Source: Molossus alvarezi (Eukaryota; Chordata; Mammalia; Chiroptera; Molossidae). Taken from it: 64,000 nt of DNA. The stretch is from contig CM073889.1 in assembly GCA_037176705.1 (NCBI GenBank), positions 56,661,596 to 56,725,595 on the forward strand. Direction: 5' to 3'. The notes under the pieces are model-generated. The model was not told the DNA's origin. It saw nothing but the letters and a program-made list of their open reading frames with translations, and did not search any database. Both the position numbers and the translations under genes were made by a program. Position 1 is the stretch's first letter, and every line of letters starts with the position of its first letter. Below are positions 47,739 to 58,999 of this stretch, piece by piece.

Positions 47739-50599
47739 GAATTGGAGGAATCCCTAGAATAATTTACTAAAGTAAAAAAAAGACATTCTTGTCATATGTT
47801 AGGTCGTCTGTCCCTGGGTCTACCTTAAGGGGTAGACGCCTTATGCAAAAACAGAGAAGGGTCACAGGCAGTTTCCCAGAGATGGAATGTGCTGGAATGT
47901 CCTTGAAATACAGCACAGTCTCTCCCCTGCCTCTCCTAGCTCCTGAAAGGGTCCTAGGAATTTCTGGTGTTCTGGGACACCTGACTGCAATAATTGGAGG
48001 AGTCCCCTTCCTGTCCACCCCTCCAGCTGTGCCCCCCATCCCCACTCCCACTGGCCTCAGCCTGGCCTTTCTTTGGCCATGGTGGGTCAGCTTCCCAGGT
48101 AGACTTACCAGTCCTCTGAGGCTCAAAAAATGCCTGGTACTTCCTCAGAATGCAGAGTCCCCCATGACCTCTATTAGCTCCTTGTCAGCAGGAGCCTGGC
48201 TTTGGGGTGGCATGAAACTTGTCTTAGAGAGAGTTGGCAGGAGACCCTACTGCCCCCCTTCCCTTCAGGGAGCCTAAGGCTGCCCACTGAGAGCTGTGTA
48301 TTCAGGAGCTGCCTTTCCTTCCATGATTCATTTTACTTTACACTATGAAAGGACAAATGTATTGAAGAGGAAATGTGTATTTGAAAGCAGAGACTACTTG
48401 GTAGGTAGGTGGGTTGGTGGGTGGGTAGGACCAAAGAGGCATGGAGGCACAAGAGCCTAATGCCTCTGCACAGAGTGGGACAAGCTGGCCTGGGGACCCT
48501 GTGCTAAAGATATCAAGGCACAACCATCAGAGGCAGGGCCCTGAGCTTCAGGTGGCAGTGGCAGGCTTGTCCCTGGTCCCTACCTGTCTGGGCCCACAGC
48601 AGCCCTGGGAGCTCAGTGCTGGCAGCACAGCTACCTCTGGTGGCAGGAAAAGAGAGTCCCAACTCAGTGGCCCTGCATCCAGGTGGGCAGGTGAGGCTGG
48701 CTGATAGGGCCAACCTTTCCTAGCTGAGGCCCTGCAGCGCCTGACCAGCCTTTCTCAGGTGCCAACCCCCACCCACAGACCTCACTTAGCGCCAGCAATA
48801 AAGGGGGATCACTGCCCACTGCAGGAATACCTTCACTCTCAGTCAGACTGGCTGTGACCTCATGAGGCTCCATTGTGTAACTGATCATGCGTGGCATGGG
48901 AGAGGGGGCACTGGAGGGCAATTGCTCAGTGTTGAACCCCATGGAAGGTGCAGGCAAGAGCCTCAGGCTACAGAAGAGGTGGCCAGTTCCCTGCCAAGGC
49001 CTCTGACTCTAGGAGTTGGGTCTCCCACTCCTCTTCCTCTAGCAGCAGAACTGCTGCCCATCACCCACCTCTGTTCTTCTAGGGCTTTTTCCAGGCCTCA
49101 AAGAGGGGAGTCCCTCTGCCCTCCCTCCAGGGACTTGCCCATACCATGGTGGAACTATAATTGGTCCCCTTTCAATGGGCAGCCTGGTCATGATTGCTTG
49201 CCCAGGGCCCAGGTTTGTGATCTCCTGCCCCTGCCCCTCAAGAGAGGTGAAGTGCTCAAACACCCAACCCCTGGGGGGCATGGCCCAGGTCCCCACAGAG
49301 AATGGTTCACATTGCCCCATCTTATTTCTCTGGATTCTCTTGGAGGGAGAAAAATGTAAGAAATGTGCTAAGAGACAAGGTTCATGCTTGTTCAGCTGGG
49401 CAGCCATGTGCATGTTTGTGATTCTCAGCTAAGGAAAAGCAGAAAGTACACAGCGAACTACCAAACCCACAAGACCCCTGAGCCCAGACCTGGAATCCTC
49501 ACCAGAGCTGTGATAGCTCAGGTCACACAAAGTCCCCACACCTCCCACCCACCCTAGCCCCCACCCTACCTCTCCCAAAAGAAGGTGACTACAGTACTAT
49601 TTCCCAAATTAAATATCAGGCATATGGTTTGACCAGGAGTCTTTCAGATGCATGAATTTATTTATATGAAAACTCTTACAGAGACAAGTTCGATCACATT
49701 TACATATCCAGTTCAAGAATCACCTATATTCAAAAGAAAAAAGATATTTGAACTGGGACTGACTTCAAGTCTAGAAGAGGGGATAAGGGTTGTTACCATG
49801 CCATACCCACCGGCTGAATGAAGAGTGAGCACAGGCGTGGGACATCAGCTGTGTCTGGAATCTTACCTGGGGTACTCCAGGAAAACTATGCCAGTTTCCA
49901 GCTGAGTTCATTCTCAAAGTTGACAGCATCAAACTGACATCTGAAACTTCAAAGTCATGCCACGGCAGCAGTACAGAGGAGCTGGTTTGGAAGGGAAGCT
50001 AGGTTTCACATACAGTGTGGCCTTGAAAAGGTGAGAGGAGAGAGAGCAAAGCTGGACAGGGTGTGACCCCAGAGAAGCAGCTGATCCAAACCTACCCAGA
50101 GGGATGGACACATCAGGATACTAAGCCTGAGCACTGATGTGAACACAATACCTCTCCCTGTAACCCAGAGGTCATGCTGGTCCATACTGAAATGGGTTTT
50201 GTGCCTGAAAATATTTCTAGGCAAAAATGGCACTTGCAGCCATTTTTGGGCCCCATTCCTTTGCAGGGATGGGGGCGGATAGGCAGCCTCCCTTCCACCC
50301 AGCGGCAACTCCAGCTTCCCCTTCAGCTTTTGGGGGACACGAGCTCACAGCAAGAACACAAAAAGTTGCTCTGAATACCCACTTGGCTCTGCTAAGCACC
50401 CTGTGGCAAGGCTCTGAGCTACCTTTTCTTTCTCTCGCCATTGCTAACATAAACCTATTAGGATCATAATGATTTTCTAAGCAATTCACCTGTTTGCTAT
50501 TGTCACTGCAGCTCAACATACCCCTATATGTATGCTGTTAGTGGGGACACATGTATCAGTTTAGAAATATTAAAGGACCAATATGCCACAGCTAATCCT

Positions 50600-50605
50600 A
50601 ATAAA
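50600..50605 (+). promoter_or_regulatory. MGLL: Poly(A) signal AATAAA, probable MGLL transcript end
   Basis: 'cctaataaacc' followed within 30 bp by a GT/T-rich element (tgttttctgaatggtgtttt), the usual cleavage-site arrangement. Confidence 0.75.
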
Positions 50606-50620
50606 CCAGATGTTTTCTGA

Positions 50621-51185
50621 ATGGTGTTTTCTGTCTTTCTGTCTACATCTGAGACTACAACAGTCCCTACAGAGAGCAGCATTGAGAGTCTGAGCTAAGC
50701 CAGTCATCTGATACAAGCATGGGTATGTGGACTTACTTTCTGCCCTCCACACTTGGGGACTTTTACCTCAGAAGCAGATTGTGCATGCATTCTGTTATAT
50801 TGCAGACTCGGCCACCCTGCATACCAGAGGAGCTGGGCTGCCCCTAGCCCTGGTCTAACCACTTCCTCACAGAGCCACATGGATGCCTGACTTGTCCAGA
50901 AACAAGCTCTGATCTTCACCACCACACTGGCTCCACCTAGGCCTCATTCATCTCAGCACAGGGTACCCCAGCTCTACTGCTCAGGAAAAGCTCTGAATAA
51001 CATCCTCCATTCCTCTCAGCCCCACACTTGCACCTGACCCAACAGTAAATCTTGTCACTTCTGTCCTTATTCCCTCTGGCCCGAGAGGTGGCCACTCCAC
51101 CTTTGCCCTTTCTCCCACATCCACTGTCCCCAACATGACAGTCTCCCTGCTGGCCACCTTGTTGATGAAGCCTTTTTTGACTACC
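50621..51185. other. Intergenic sequence downstream of MGLL
   Basis: No gene or repeat recognised. Confidence 0.5.
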
Positions 51186-51593
51186 CTGTCTAAAGTGGCT
51201 CAGTGGTTACAGCATTGGCTCATGCACCAAAGGGTTATGGGTTCTATTGCTGGTTAGGGGCACAAACCTGGGTTGCAGGTTCCATCCTTAGCCCCAGTCA
51301 GGATCATGCAGGAGGCAACCAATCAATGTATCTCTCTTACATTGATTTTTCTCTATCTTGCCCCCTCCCTCCCTCCCTCCCTCCCTTCCTCCCTCTTACT
51401 CTATCTAAAAAAAAAAAAAAAAAAATCAATGGAAAAAATATCTTCATCTAGGAATATATCCTAAGAAGCCTGAAACACCCATCAGAAAGAATATATGCAC
51501 CCCTATGTTCATAGCAGCACTATTTACAATAGCTAAGATCTGGAAACAGCCCAAGTGTCCATCAGTAGATGAGTGGATAAAAAAGCTGTGGTA

Positions 51594-51878
51594 CATGATC
51601 TCACTTATTTGTGGAATATTTTGAACATAACAGTCTGAGGAATAGGGTAGACCGAGAAACATGGAAGTAGGGTACAGACTGACAACCTCAGAAGAGGGGG
51701 AGGTGGGGGGAGGGAAGAGATAAACCACAGAACTTATATGCATGTACACATAACCAATGGACATGGACAATGAAGCCAGGGACGGGGCGGGGCGGATGGG
51801 GAGGAGGGTGTCAATGGGGTAAAAAAGGAGAAACCTCTGTAACAAAAATAAAATTAAAAATAAAAAAATAGAAAAAAT
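51594..51878 (+). mobile_element. L1 3' end inserted in L1 (guest 1)
   Basis: 5'-truncated at 'catgatctcacttatttgtgg', G-rich 3' UTR and A-rich tail. Duplication aaagctgtggta at 51582-51593 and 51879-51890. Confidence 0.85.
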
Positions 51879-52078
51879 AAAGCTGTGGTATATGTACACA
51901 ATGGAATACTATGTAGCTATAAGAAAGAAAAACCTCTTATCCTTTGAGATGACATGGAAGGACCTGGAGAGTATTATGCTAAGCAAAATAAGCCAATCAG
52001 AGAAAGACAAATATCACATGATCTCACTTATTTGTGGAATATAATGAACAAAATAAGCTGATAAAATAGACCCAGAGA

Positions 52079-52878
52079 AGAAATGCTCATCATCACTAAT
52101 CATCAGAGAGATGCAAATCAAAACAACAATGAGGTATCACCTCACACCTGTCAGAATGGCCGCCATCAACAAATCATCAAACAACAAGTGTTGGCCAGGG
52201 TGTGGAGAAAAGGGGACTCTAGTACACTGCTTGTGGGAATGCAGACTGGTGCAGCCACTATGGAAAACAATATGGTGTCACCTCAAAAAATTAAAAATTG
52301 ATCTTCCATTTGACCCAGTGATCCCACTTCTAGGAATATACCCTAAGAAGCATAAAACACCAATCAGAAAGAATATATGTACCCCCATCTTTGTAGCAGC
52401 ACTATTTACAATCGCTAAGATCTGGAAACAGCCCAAGTGCCCATCAGTAGACGAATGGATCAAAAAGCTGTGGTACATATACACAATGGAGTACTACGCA
52501 GTGGTAAGAAAGAAAGATCTCTTATCCTTTGAGGCTACATGGAGGGACCTGGAAAGTATCATCCTAAGTGAAACAAGCCAAACAGAGAAAGACAAATTTC
52601 ATATGATCTCACTTATTTGTGGAATATAATGAACATAACAGTTTGAGGAATGGGATAGTCCCAGAGACGTGGAAGCAGGGTACAGACTGACAATCCCCTA
52701 AGGAGTGGGGAGGTGGGGAAGGGATGAACCACAGAACTTATACGCATGTACGCATGAACAGTGGACATGGACAACAATCTGGGGAAGGGGCAGGGAGGGG
52801 AGGGGGAGGGGGGAATCAGTGGGGGAAAAAACGAGAATCATCTGTAACAAAATTAATCAATAATAAAAAATAAAAAAT
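52079..52878 (+). mobile_element. L1 3' end inserted in L1 (guest 2)
   Basis: 5'-truncated L1 with ORF2 C-terminus and complete 3' UTR. Perfect 14-bp duplication aatagacccagaga at 52065-52078 and 52879-52892. Confidence 0.92.
52111..52629 (+). pseudogene. L1 ORF2 C-terminal fragment
   Basis: 172 open codons ending at the normal ORF2 stop, including the cysteine-rich motif ([18 protein letters not shown]). The catalytic domains are missing. Confidence 0.82.
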
Positions 52879-53170
52879 AATAGACCCAGAGACATAGGAG
52901 TAGGGTTCAGACTGACAAATGTCAGAGGAGGGGGGTGGGGGGAAGGGAAGAGATAAATCAAAGAACTTATATGCTATATGCATGTATGTGTAACCAATGG
53001 ACATAGACAACCCTGCTGTATATGGGGTGGGGGGGGAGTGGATTGGTAGGAGGGTGTCAATGGAGGAAAAAGGAAAAAAATCTGTAACAAAAATAATTAA
53101 TTTAAACAAATAAATAAAATTTAAAAAGAGAGAAAAAAATACCTTCAGCGAGGATTAACAAAAAAATTTA

Positions 53171-54677
53171 AAAATAAAATAGTCTCTCCAACACCCCAGG
53201 CCCTGCCTTGCCTTCTCCTACTCCAGCAAGCTTATTGCCACCTGTTCTGCTTGTCTGCTCTGTGGCTCTCTGTCCTCACCACCGGATGAGCTGCAGGAGG
53301 GTGTGTCTTTCCATTAGATTTCTGTCTGATTTCCTAGAGGATCCCTGATGAAAAACTGTCCAATGAGGGAGGGAGAAAGTGAGTGAGTGAGTGAATAAGG
53401 TAGGGAGGGTGGGGGAGGGAAGGCAGGAGAGAGAGACATATGCTCTTCTGGGACAGACACTGAGCTTGGCACTGGGGTTATGTATGCAGGTCAATTTCAT
53501 TAATGTGCAACCTGCGCAGCCAGTGGCTAAGGCCCATACTTAGAAGGGCTCCATATTTTGTTTATTGCTCTGTTGTTACTGCCTTAAAATTCTCAATCAT
53601 TTCTGGGCAAGGGCCCCACACATTTTTTCTCCACTGGGCTCCACACACATGGAGTAGGTCCTGTGGGCGTGGCTAGAGCTGGCACTGCCCTCTTTGCAAC
53701 AGCCCCTCCAACAGTTGTAGACTGGAAGGGCAGAGTCTGTTTCTCCCAGACCCTTCTTTTCTAAGTATAGCTAACCGAAGTCTACCCTGAGCCGAGTTAA
53801 ACTTGAGCTTTCCTGCCTTATGTGAGATTTTGGGACTATCAGAAGCTCCCCACTGAGCACCTGCCAGACACCGTGCCTGGTTATGGGGCTGCCCCACAGA
53901 ATGAAGACAATAACACAAACCTGTCACTCTAGCACTTAACAGCAGAGGGTCAAGAAATAAGGCAGAGCACACAGTGGGCCTTGCCCAGCAGACCAGCATG
54001 CTCTCCAGAGGTGGCCCTGTGGGAGAATAGGGAAATTAAGTGGGAGTGGGGAGCTCAAGGTGCTCAAGGCAAGACTAGGGAGTGGGGGTTTGTCCCAGAG
54101 CTGGGACTTTCAGGATGGCTGAAGGAAATCTAGGGCACCCTCAGCAGCACCCAAACAAGGATAGTGTAATAGTGTAGTGAAGAGAACCTATCAGGTAGGT
54201 GCAGCGCTGACCAGCCACAGAGGGGAGCTGACAGCTGTGCCTGCAGGGGGTGTCAGTGAAACAGAGAGAGCTGCCCCTGTGAGAGGGGCAGCACTTGTCA
54301 GGCTGCGGCTTCAGATAGAGGACAAAACCATGACCAAGATGGAGGCTGGCAGAGAGGAGGCAACTCATTTCTTTCTCCTTCTGTCATAAACTCTCCTGGA
54401 CCTACAGTCTGGAGCATGAGGCCTCCAGCCCATAGTCCAGATTGGCTGCTCTGGATCTTGCCAGTGCATCCTCATTCCAGCCAACCAGAAGGGAAGAAAG
54501 GAAAGGGGCAGGCCTGTGCCTTTCAAGGAATAAAGCAGAGATCACATCTAGTACTTCAGTTTGCATCTAGAACCTGGTGCAAGGAAGGCTAGGAAATAAA
54601 TCAGGTGCCCACTAAAAAGGGCTCAGCTATCAGGGAGAGCCAGCAGGCTGTGCCCAGTGTCAACGTTAAGAAACGTA
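53171..54677. other. Intergenic, no gene recognised
   Basis: Single-copy-looking DNA without a supported exon. Open frames on either strand here have no recognisable features. Confidence 0.5.
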
Positions 54678-55297
54678 AAAATATGTGAAGAATTTTGTGA
54701 GTTTATTTGAGCCAAACTGTAGACACATGGATCTCAGTGGATTAAGATAATACTCCAGAGAATGGCAGTTTTGAACCTTATTTTATACATTACAATCAAG
54801 AGAGGAGATGTTAAATTGATTATATGAAATCTGTTGGTGATAGATTAGGAAGATGGGAGAAAGCAAAGCCGGGAAATCTCTGGGACTGGATAAAAAGTAA
54901 AATAATAGACACACCCTTTTTTCACATAGGTGCGTACAGGATAGTTAACAGTCAACAATCAACATAATAATAATAACAATGAGAGGACTTGTGGTTTCTG
55001 CACTAGTGCTTAGGTTGTGCCTTGAGAGGTCTGGAAAAAAAAAGTTACCCCACATTCCAAAGGTATGTTATCTTAGATGCAAAAAAAAAGAAAAGAAAAA
55101 GCAATTGGCTTTGTTAAGATGAAAATTGACCTTTGTCAGGGAAGATGCTAGCCTAGGACATGACTACCTGCCATAAACTGTCTTTTGGTTTAAAAAAATT
55201 AAATTTCAGAGCATCCTTTATGTTTACTTTAGTTCTTTAAGTTTATAAGGTTGTCACATGGGCCTTCCCTGAGCTTGTCAGGTTAGCATGTGGCCCC
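54678..55297 (+). repeat. LTR-like repeat, left arm of a large inverted repeat
   Basis: Shares long blocks with the reverse complement of 55597-56217: 'ggatagttaacagtcaacaatcaaca', 'aatggcagttttg', 'gacatgactacctgccataaactg', 'gagcttgtcaggttagcatgtgg'. I estimate roughly 80% identity by eye. The family is unnamed here; another copy lies at 16135-16640. Confidence 0.8.
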
Positions 55298-55370
55298 TTT
55301 TTGTCCACAGAGGTAACCTTTCCTCTCCTAGCATATGTCTGGTCATGTGATTTAGAGCCCCTGACATTTC

Positions 55371-55471
55371 TTTCTTTTTACAATTTTTTAATTGCCCTGA
55401 CCAGGAATCAAACCAGCAACCTCTTGGTGCATGGGTCGACGCTCAACCACAGAGCCACACGGGCCGGGCAA
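55371..55471 (-). mobile_element. Ves SINE fragment
   Basis: 'ttgccctgaccaggaatcaaaccagcaacctcttggtgcatgggtcgacgctcaaccacagagccacacgggcc' is the SINE head in reverse. Perfect 13-bp duplication cccctgacatttc at 55358-55370 and 55472-55484. It lies in the loop of the inverted repeat. Confidence 0.9.
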
Positions 55472-55596
55472 CCCCTGACATTTCATAGCATTGGTCATGT
55501 GGTTCAGATCCTCCCCTGGCACATTGTTAGTCATGTGGGTTAGACCCTCTTAGAGGTGTAATAAGCAAGAAGGCCAGAGAATGGCCTGTAGATGAA

Positions 55597-56217
55597 ATGG
55601 GACCACATGCTAACCTGACAAGCTCAGGGAAGGCCTGTGTGGTGACCTTGCAAACTCAGAGGCTAAATTAACTACAAAGGATGGCCTGAAATTAAAACTT
55701 TTTAAACTAAAAGCAGTTTATGGTAGGTAGTCATGTCCTAGACTAAAATCTTTCCTGACAAAGGTCAACTTTCACCTTAATTGAGCCTATTATCTTTTTG
55801 CATCTATGATAACATGCCTTAGGAATGTCAGGGTAACTTCCCTTTTTCCAGACTCCTCTGGGCACAACCAATGCACCAGGGTGCAGACCACAAATCCCCT
55901 CATTGTTATTATCATGTTGATTGTTGACTGTTAACTATCCTGTACCCACCTGTGTAAAAGATGTAGGTATCTATCACTTTACTTTTTATTCAGTTCCAGA
56001 GGTTGCCCTTCCTTTACTTTCTCCTGCCTCCCTAATCTATTAACAATATATTTCATGTAACCCACTTATGTCTCCTTTTTTTATTGTAATGTAATGAAAT
56101 AAGGTGCAAAACTGCCATTCTCCAGAGCATTATCTCAATCTGTTCTGATTTTGCTTCCCAGCAATTCCCCTCAATTTGGTTAAAATAAGCTCACAAAAAT
56201 TTTTCACAGGTTTGAAT
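55597..56217 (-). repeat. LTR-like repeat, right arm of the inverted repeat
   Basis: Inverted counterpart of 54678-55297, co-linear over its full length. The spacer is about 300 bp. Confidence 0.8.
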
Positions 56218-56274
56218 CTTTCTTACATTGACAATCCTTAAGCATTAAGCCCCCTGGAATAACGATGTTCTGAC

Positions 56275-56560
56275 CTACATCAAATACATTGAGGCCTCAG
56301 TGGTGTTTCAGCTCCAGGTCCAGAAAAAAAGCAGCAAAACCAGATAAGCGATGTCAGCTGCCTCAGGACCAGTAGCATTGGATAATGATCCCCTTGAAAT
56401 AACACACCTGGAAAGATGATGAAAGCTCTCTTCTGTTGTTTCTTCTATCCTAAACTCTTTCTTTGTTTCACTGTCCCCAGCTGTAATAAATGCACTCTCA
56501 AAATCACCTGGATTTGTGTTGTGAAATCTTCCCTGCATGACAAGAACCCACACACTACTG
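56275..56560 (+). repeat. LTR-like fragment
   Basis: 'gaggcctcagtggtgtttcagctccaggtccagaaaa' is shared with 57267-57320 ('aggcctcacttgtatttcagctctaggcccagaaaagc'). An AATAAA lies at about 56485. It looks like LTR U3/R material of an old ERV. Confidence 0.5.
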
Positions 56561-56589
56561 GCAGGCCCAGTCTGTCTAGTAACAATGAC

Positions 56590-56745
56590 CCCATTTAATT
56601 TTCATACCGGCTTTGTGTGGTTGGTGCTGTTGCTCCCATTTAGACTAAGTAAACTGAGGCTCCCAGGGATTCAGTGATTTGCTCAAAGCCAGATGCTGAG
56701 TCCCGGCCCAAGTCTCCAGACTCAGATGTAGGGCACCTTGCTGCT
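56590..56745 (-). repeat. MIR fragment
   Basis: 'ttgctcccatttagactaagtaaactgaggctcccag... gatttgctcaaagccagatgctgag' is a reverse-complement MIR core. Confidence 0.7.
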
Positions 56746-57189
56746 TTCCAGAGAAGGAAGGTGGGTAACAAAACCCCAGGTGCAGAATTCCACAGTACAA
56801 CTCTCTATATCTTAAACCCACCTCAGGCTGTAACTCCCTGAGGCCTAAGGGCCCCAGGACCTCTTCTTTCAGAAGTCCCCGACTCTAAGTTCTCTGGTAC
56901 AGACTTTTCCCAAAGTGAGAAAATTTTATGCCTTCAACATTTCTGCTGCAGGGACTAAGGCTGCTCTGAGCCCTGGCAAGAGCAATTCTGACTTTGTGAT
57001 GTCAGTGGCCAGATGACCACCTCACTCTGTCTTAGGTTGCTTGGTCTGCTGCAGTGAGGGGGATGTTGAAGCCTATGTGTAGTAGGCAATTAGACAAACA
57101 TGAGCAGAGCAAGGAGAATGGGCCAGGTACAGATGGTCACCAGGGCAGAAAGGCCCTGGTGAGTAGAAAAGAACAATTGTAGAGTGGAA

Positions 57190-57715
57190 CCTCACCCCCA
57201 AGGTGACTTTCCTTCCCTAGCATATCTCTGGTCATGCAGGTTGAACCCCCTGACCTTTCCTCCCTGAAGATAACATCTAGGCCTCACTTGTATTTCAGCT
57301 CTAGGCCCAGAAAAGCAGCAAAACCAGACCAGTGACCCCATGGCTGACCTCAGGTGCCAACCAATCAATCAGTGGAGACCTAGACCCTGAAAGGAAATAC
57401 CTGGAAAGCTGATAAATATTCTGTTGAGATCTTCCCCTGGGACCTCCCTTAAAATCTCCACCCTTAAAACACTTAGGACAGAGGACCCAGTATGCTATCC
57501 CTCCAGGTAGCATGACCTCATCTTTCCCTTTCCCCAACTCCCCAGGTGTATCACCTTTACATTTCTCACTTCTAAGCTCCAAGGGCCTTTCCTTTACCTC
57601 TATAACTTGTTTCCTCAGCCCATTTCTTTGAGTCTTGGCTCTGAATTCTTTCTAGCCAGAACTCAAGTACAATGTTGCTGAACAGAGGTCAGTTCTGACC
57701 TCACCAGTCTAACAC
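57190..57715 (+). repeat. LTR-like fragment (possible solo LTR end)
   Basis: Shares blocks with 55310-55370 and 56290-56360 and ends '...cctcaccagtctaaca', compatible with a CA terminus. No partner LTR was seen. Confidence 0.5.
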
Positions 57716-58091
57716 CTGATGCCAATCCTACTGCCCCCAGCATATGTAGGATTTTTCCAGGTAGAGGAAAGAACATGTAATGCAAAGGTTTCTTTCTTTC
57801 TTTTTTTTCAGGTGAGGAGGATAGTAGAGAATAGGTAAACACATATTTTTTTCATTATAGACTTGCCTCACATAACAATTGTTTGGATTAGGGCCAGAAC
57901 TAGAGGCCAGTGAGCACTCACCTTGACACAAAATGTAAGGGAGCATCAAATTCTTAGTGATCATTGTAATTCTTAAAATCAAAATTAATGTGAAAACCTA
58001 TGATAAACCAAATAACATTTTAAACAAAGTTAGAATCTGGCATTTCCTTTTGCTTCCAATTTTAGTATTGTTGTGGCAGAAATTTGGTCAG

Positions 58092-58365
58092 TGAGAAGAA
58101 ACAGACTACACACACTCAGAGGATTAGAAAAGGACTGTTTAATGTGCACTGGTGCTGTCTCAACAGAGTCACCTCCAAAGGCTGAGTCCTGAGCCCGGGT
58201 TTCAGCTGCCTTTTATACATGATAAGCCTCCAGGCATTTGGGGGCCTTCTAGTTCCACTGTAGTTTAGGCGTTGGAGGATGTACAATAATTACAAAAGCC
58301 AAGGGCGTTGGAGGATGTACAATAATTACAAAAGCCTAAGGGACTGCATCTGGCTTGCTTTCTCA
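58092..58365 (-). mobile_element. 3' LTR of a gammaretrovirus-like ERV
   Basis: Read on the - strand it begins TGAGAA at 58365 and ends TTCTCA at 58092, giving a 6-bp terminal inverted repeat. It is preceded by a polypurine tract (agaaggggg, 58366-58375). A tandem 36-bp U3 duplication lies at 58269-58340. A TATA box (gtataaaagg) lies near 58213-58222 and an ATTAAA poly(A) signal near 58140. The length of 274 bp is short for a gammaretroviral LTR. An alternative end at 58069 (…CA) is possible. Confidence 0.78.
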
Positions 58366-58999
58366 TTCCCCCTTCTTGATTTTCAAGCTGCTCCTAGCAG
58401 ATTTAGAGAACATTTGGACAGGGAGTTTCCTTAGTGCTGTGTGAGGAAGAAGGGGCAATGATCTCTCTGACTGCTTCTTTCTGAAATAGGGGCATTGAAG
58501 AGGAGGGATGCAGCAACTAGAGTTCTTCACTATCCAAAAGAAAGTAATTGGGAGTCCTTATTTGAAGCATCATTTGGAGTTTTATTGTTTCTAAGCGAGA
58601 GGAAATGAAATGGGTTAGCATGTAGAGAATATAAGGGCCAAACAGGAGCACTATAAAAAGCATTAAGAGTGGACCAGCTAATGGAAGTACCCAGGATGTC
58701 CAATATTTGTTCCTTTTACTTCTGGGCCATGTCTCTAATTATTTGTGACTGATTAACATAAAAGCAACATTCCTCACTTAAGAAGAGGCATATTCCTCCC
58801 TTTTCAGCAATCAGTAGGTTTAACCCCCTTCTATTTTTTAATACTATTACTGCTAAGGAGTCTACTTGATCCTGTAAGGATACTAAATCCAGTGCTGGGA
58901 TCAGTCCAGCAGGTGATGACCCTTGATTCTACTGATGGAGTCCTCAGGCACTTGCCATAGACCGATCAGCAAGTTTCAGTGTCCTCTTAAGGGTGGCCT
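58366..58999 (-). pseudogene. ERV env transmembrane remnant
   Basis: Between integrase and LTR, frames on the - strand resemble the transmembrane subunit of gammaretroviral Env: the conserved ectodomain region with its cysteine cluster (around 58740-58860), then a hydrophobic membrane anchor (around 58600-58680). The surface subunit is absent, because integrase is followed almost directly by the TM remnant. Several stops and frameshifts are present, so no functional protein is possible. Confidence 0.7.

Larger units (their letters stand above)
47598..50620 (+). other. MGLL: MGLL 3' UTR (inferred)
   Basis: About 3.0 kb following the stop codon. Apart from the (TA)n near its start I see no transposable elements, in contrast to the flanking DNA, which fits an exon. 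It ends just after a canonical poly(A) signal. The length is what I recall for mammalian MGLL transcripts. Nearer AATAAA motifs (47672-47682, 48798) could give short isoforms. Confidence 0.75.
51447..53132 (+). mobile_element. Host L1 tail carrying two further L1 insertions
   Basis: The L1 parts are 51447-51593, 51879-52078 and 52879-53132, which join into one ORF2 C-terminus and 3' UTR. It is interrupted by insertions at 51594-51878 and 52079-52878, each with its own target-site duplication. Confidence 0.82.
51186..53170 (+). mobile_element. Ves SINE whose tail was split by an L1 nest
   Basis: The SINE runs from 'gtctaaagtggctcagtggtt' to 'tcaatggaaaaaatatcttc' (51446). Its remaining tail, 'accttcagcgaggattaac', follows at 53141-53165. 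The duplication aaaaaata(t/c)cttca (51434 and 53135 areas) marks the L1 target site. A (ccct)n tract lies at 51361-51390. Confidence 0.82.

Noticed and set aside
47789..48277. 162-codon + strand open frame after the MGLL stop
   Set aside because: It lies in the inferred MGLL 3' UTR. No recognisable domain and proline/leucine-rich low-information sequence.
48862..49359. 165-codon open frame downstream of MGLL
   Set aside because: Also within the inferred 3' UTR, with overlapping long frames on both strands, as expected from GC-rich non-coding DNA.
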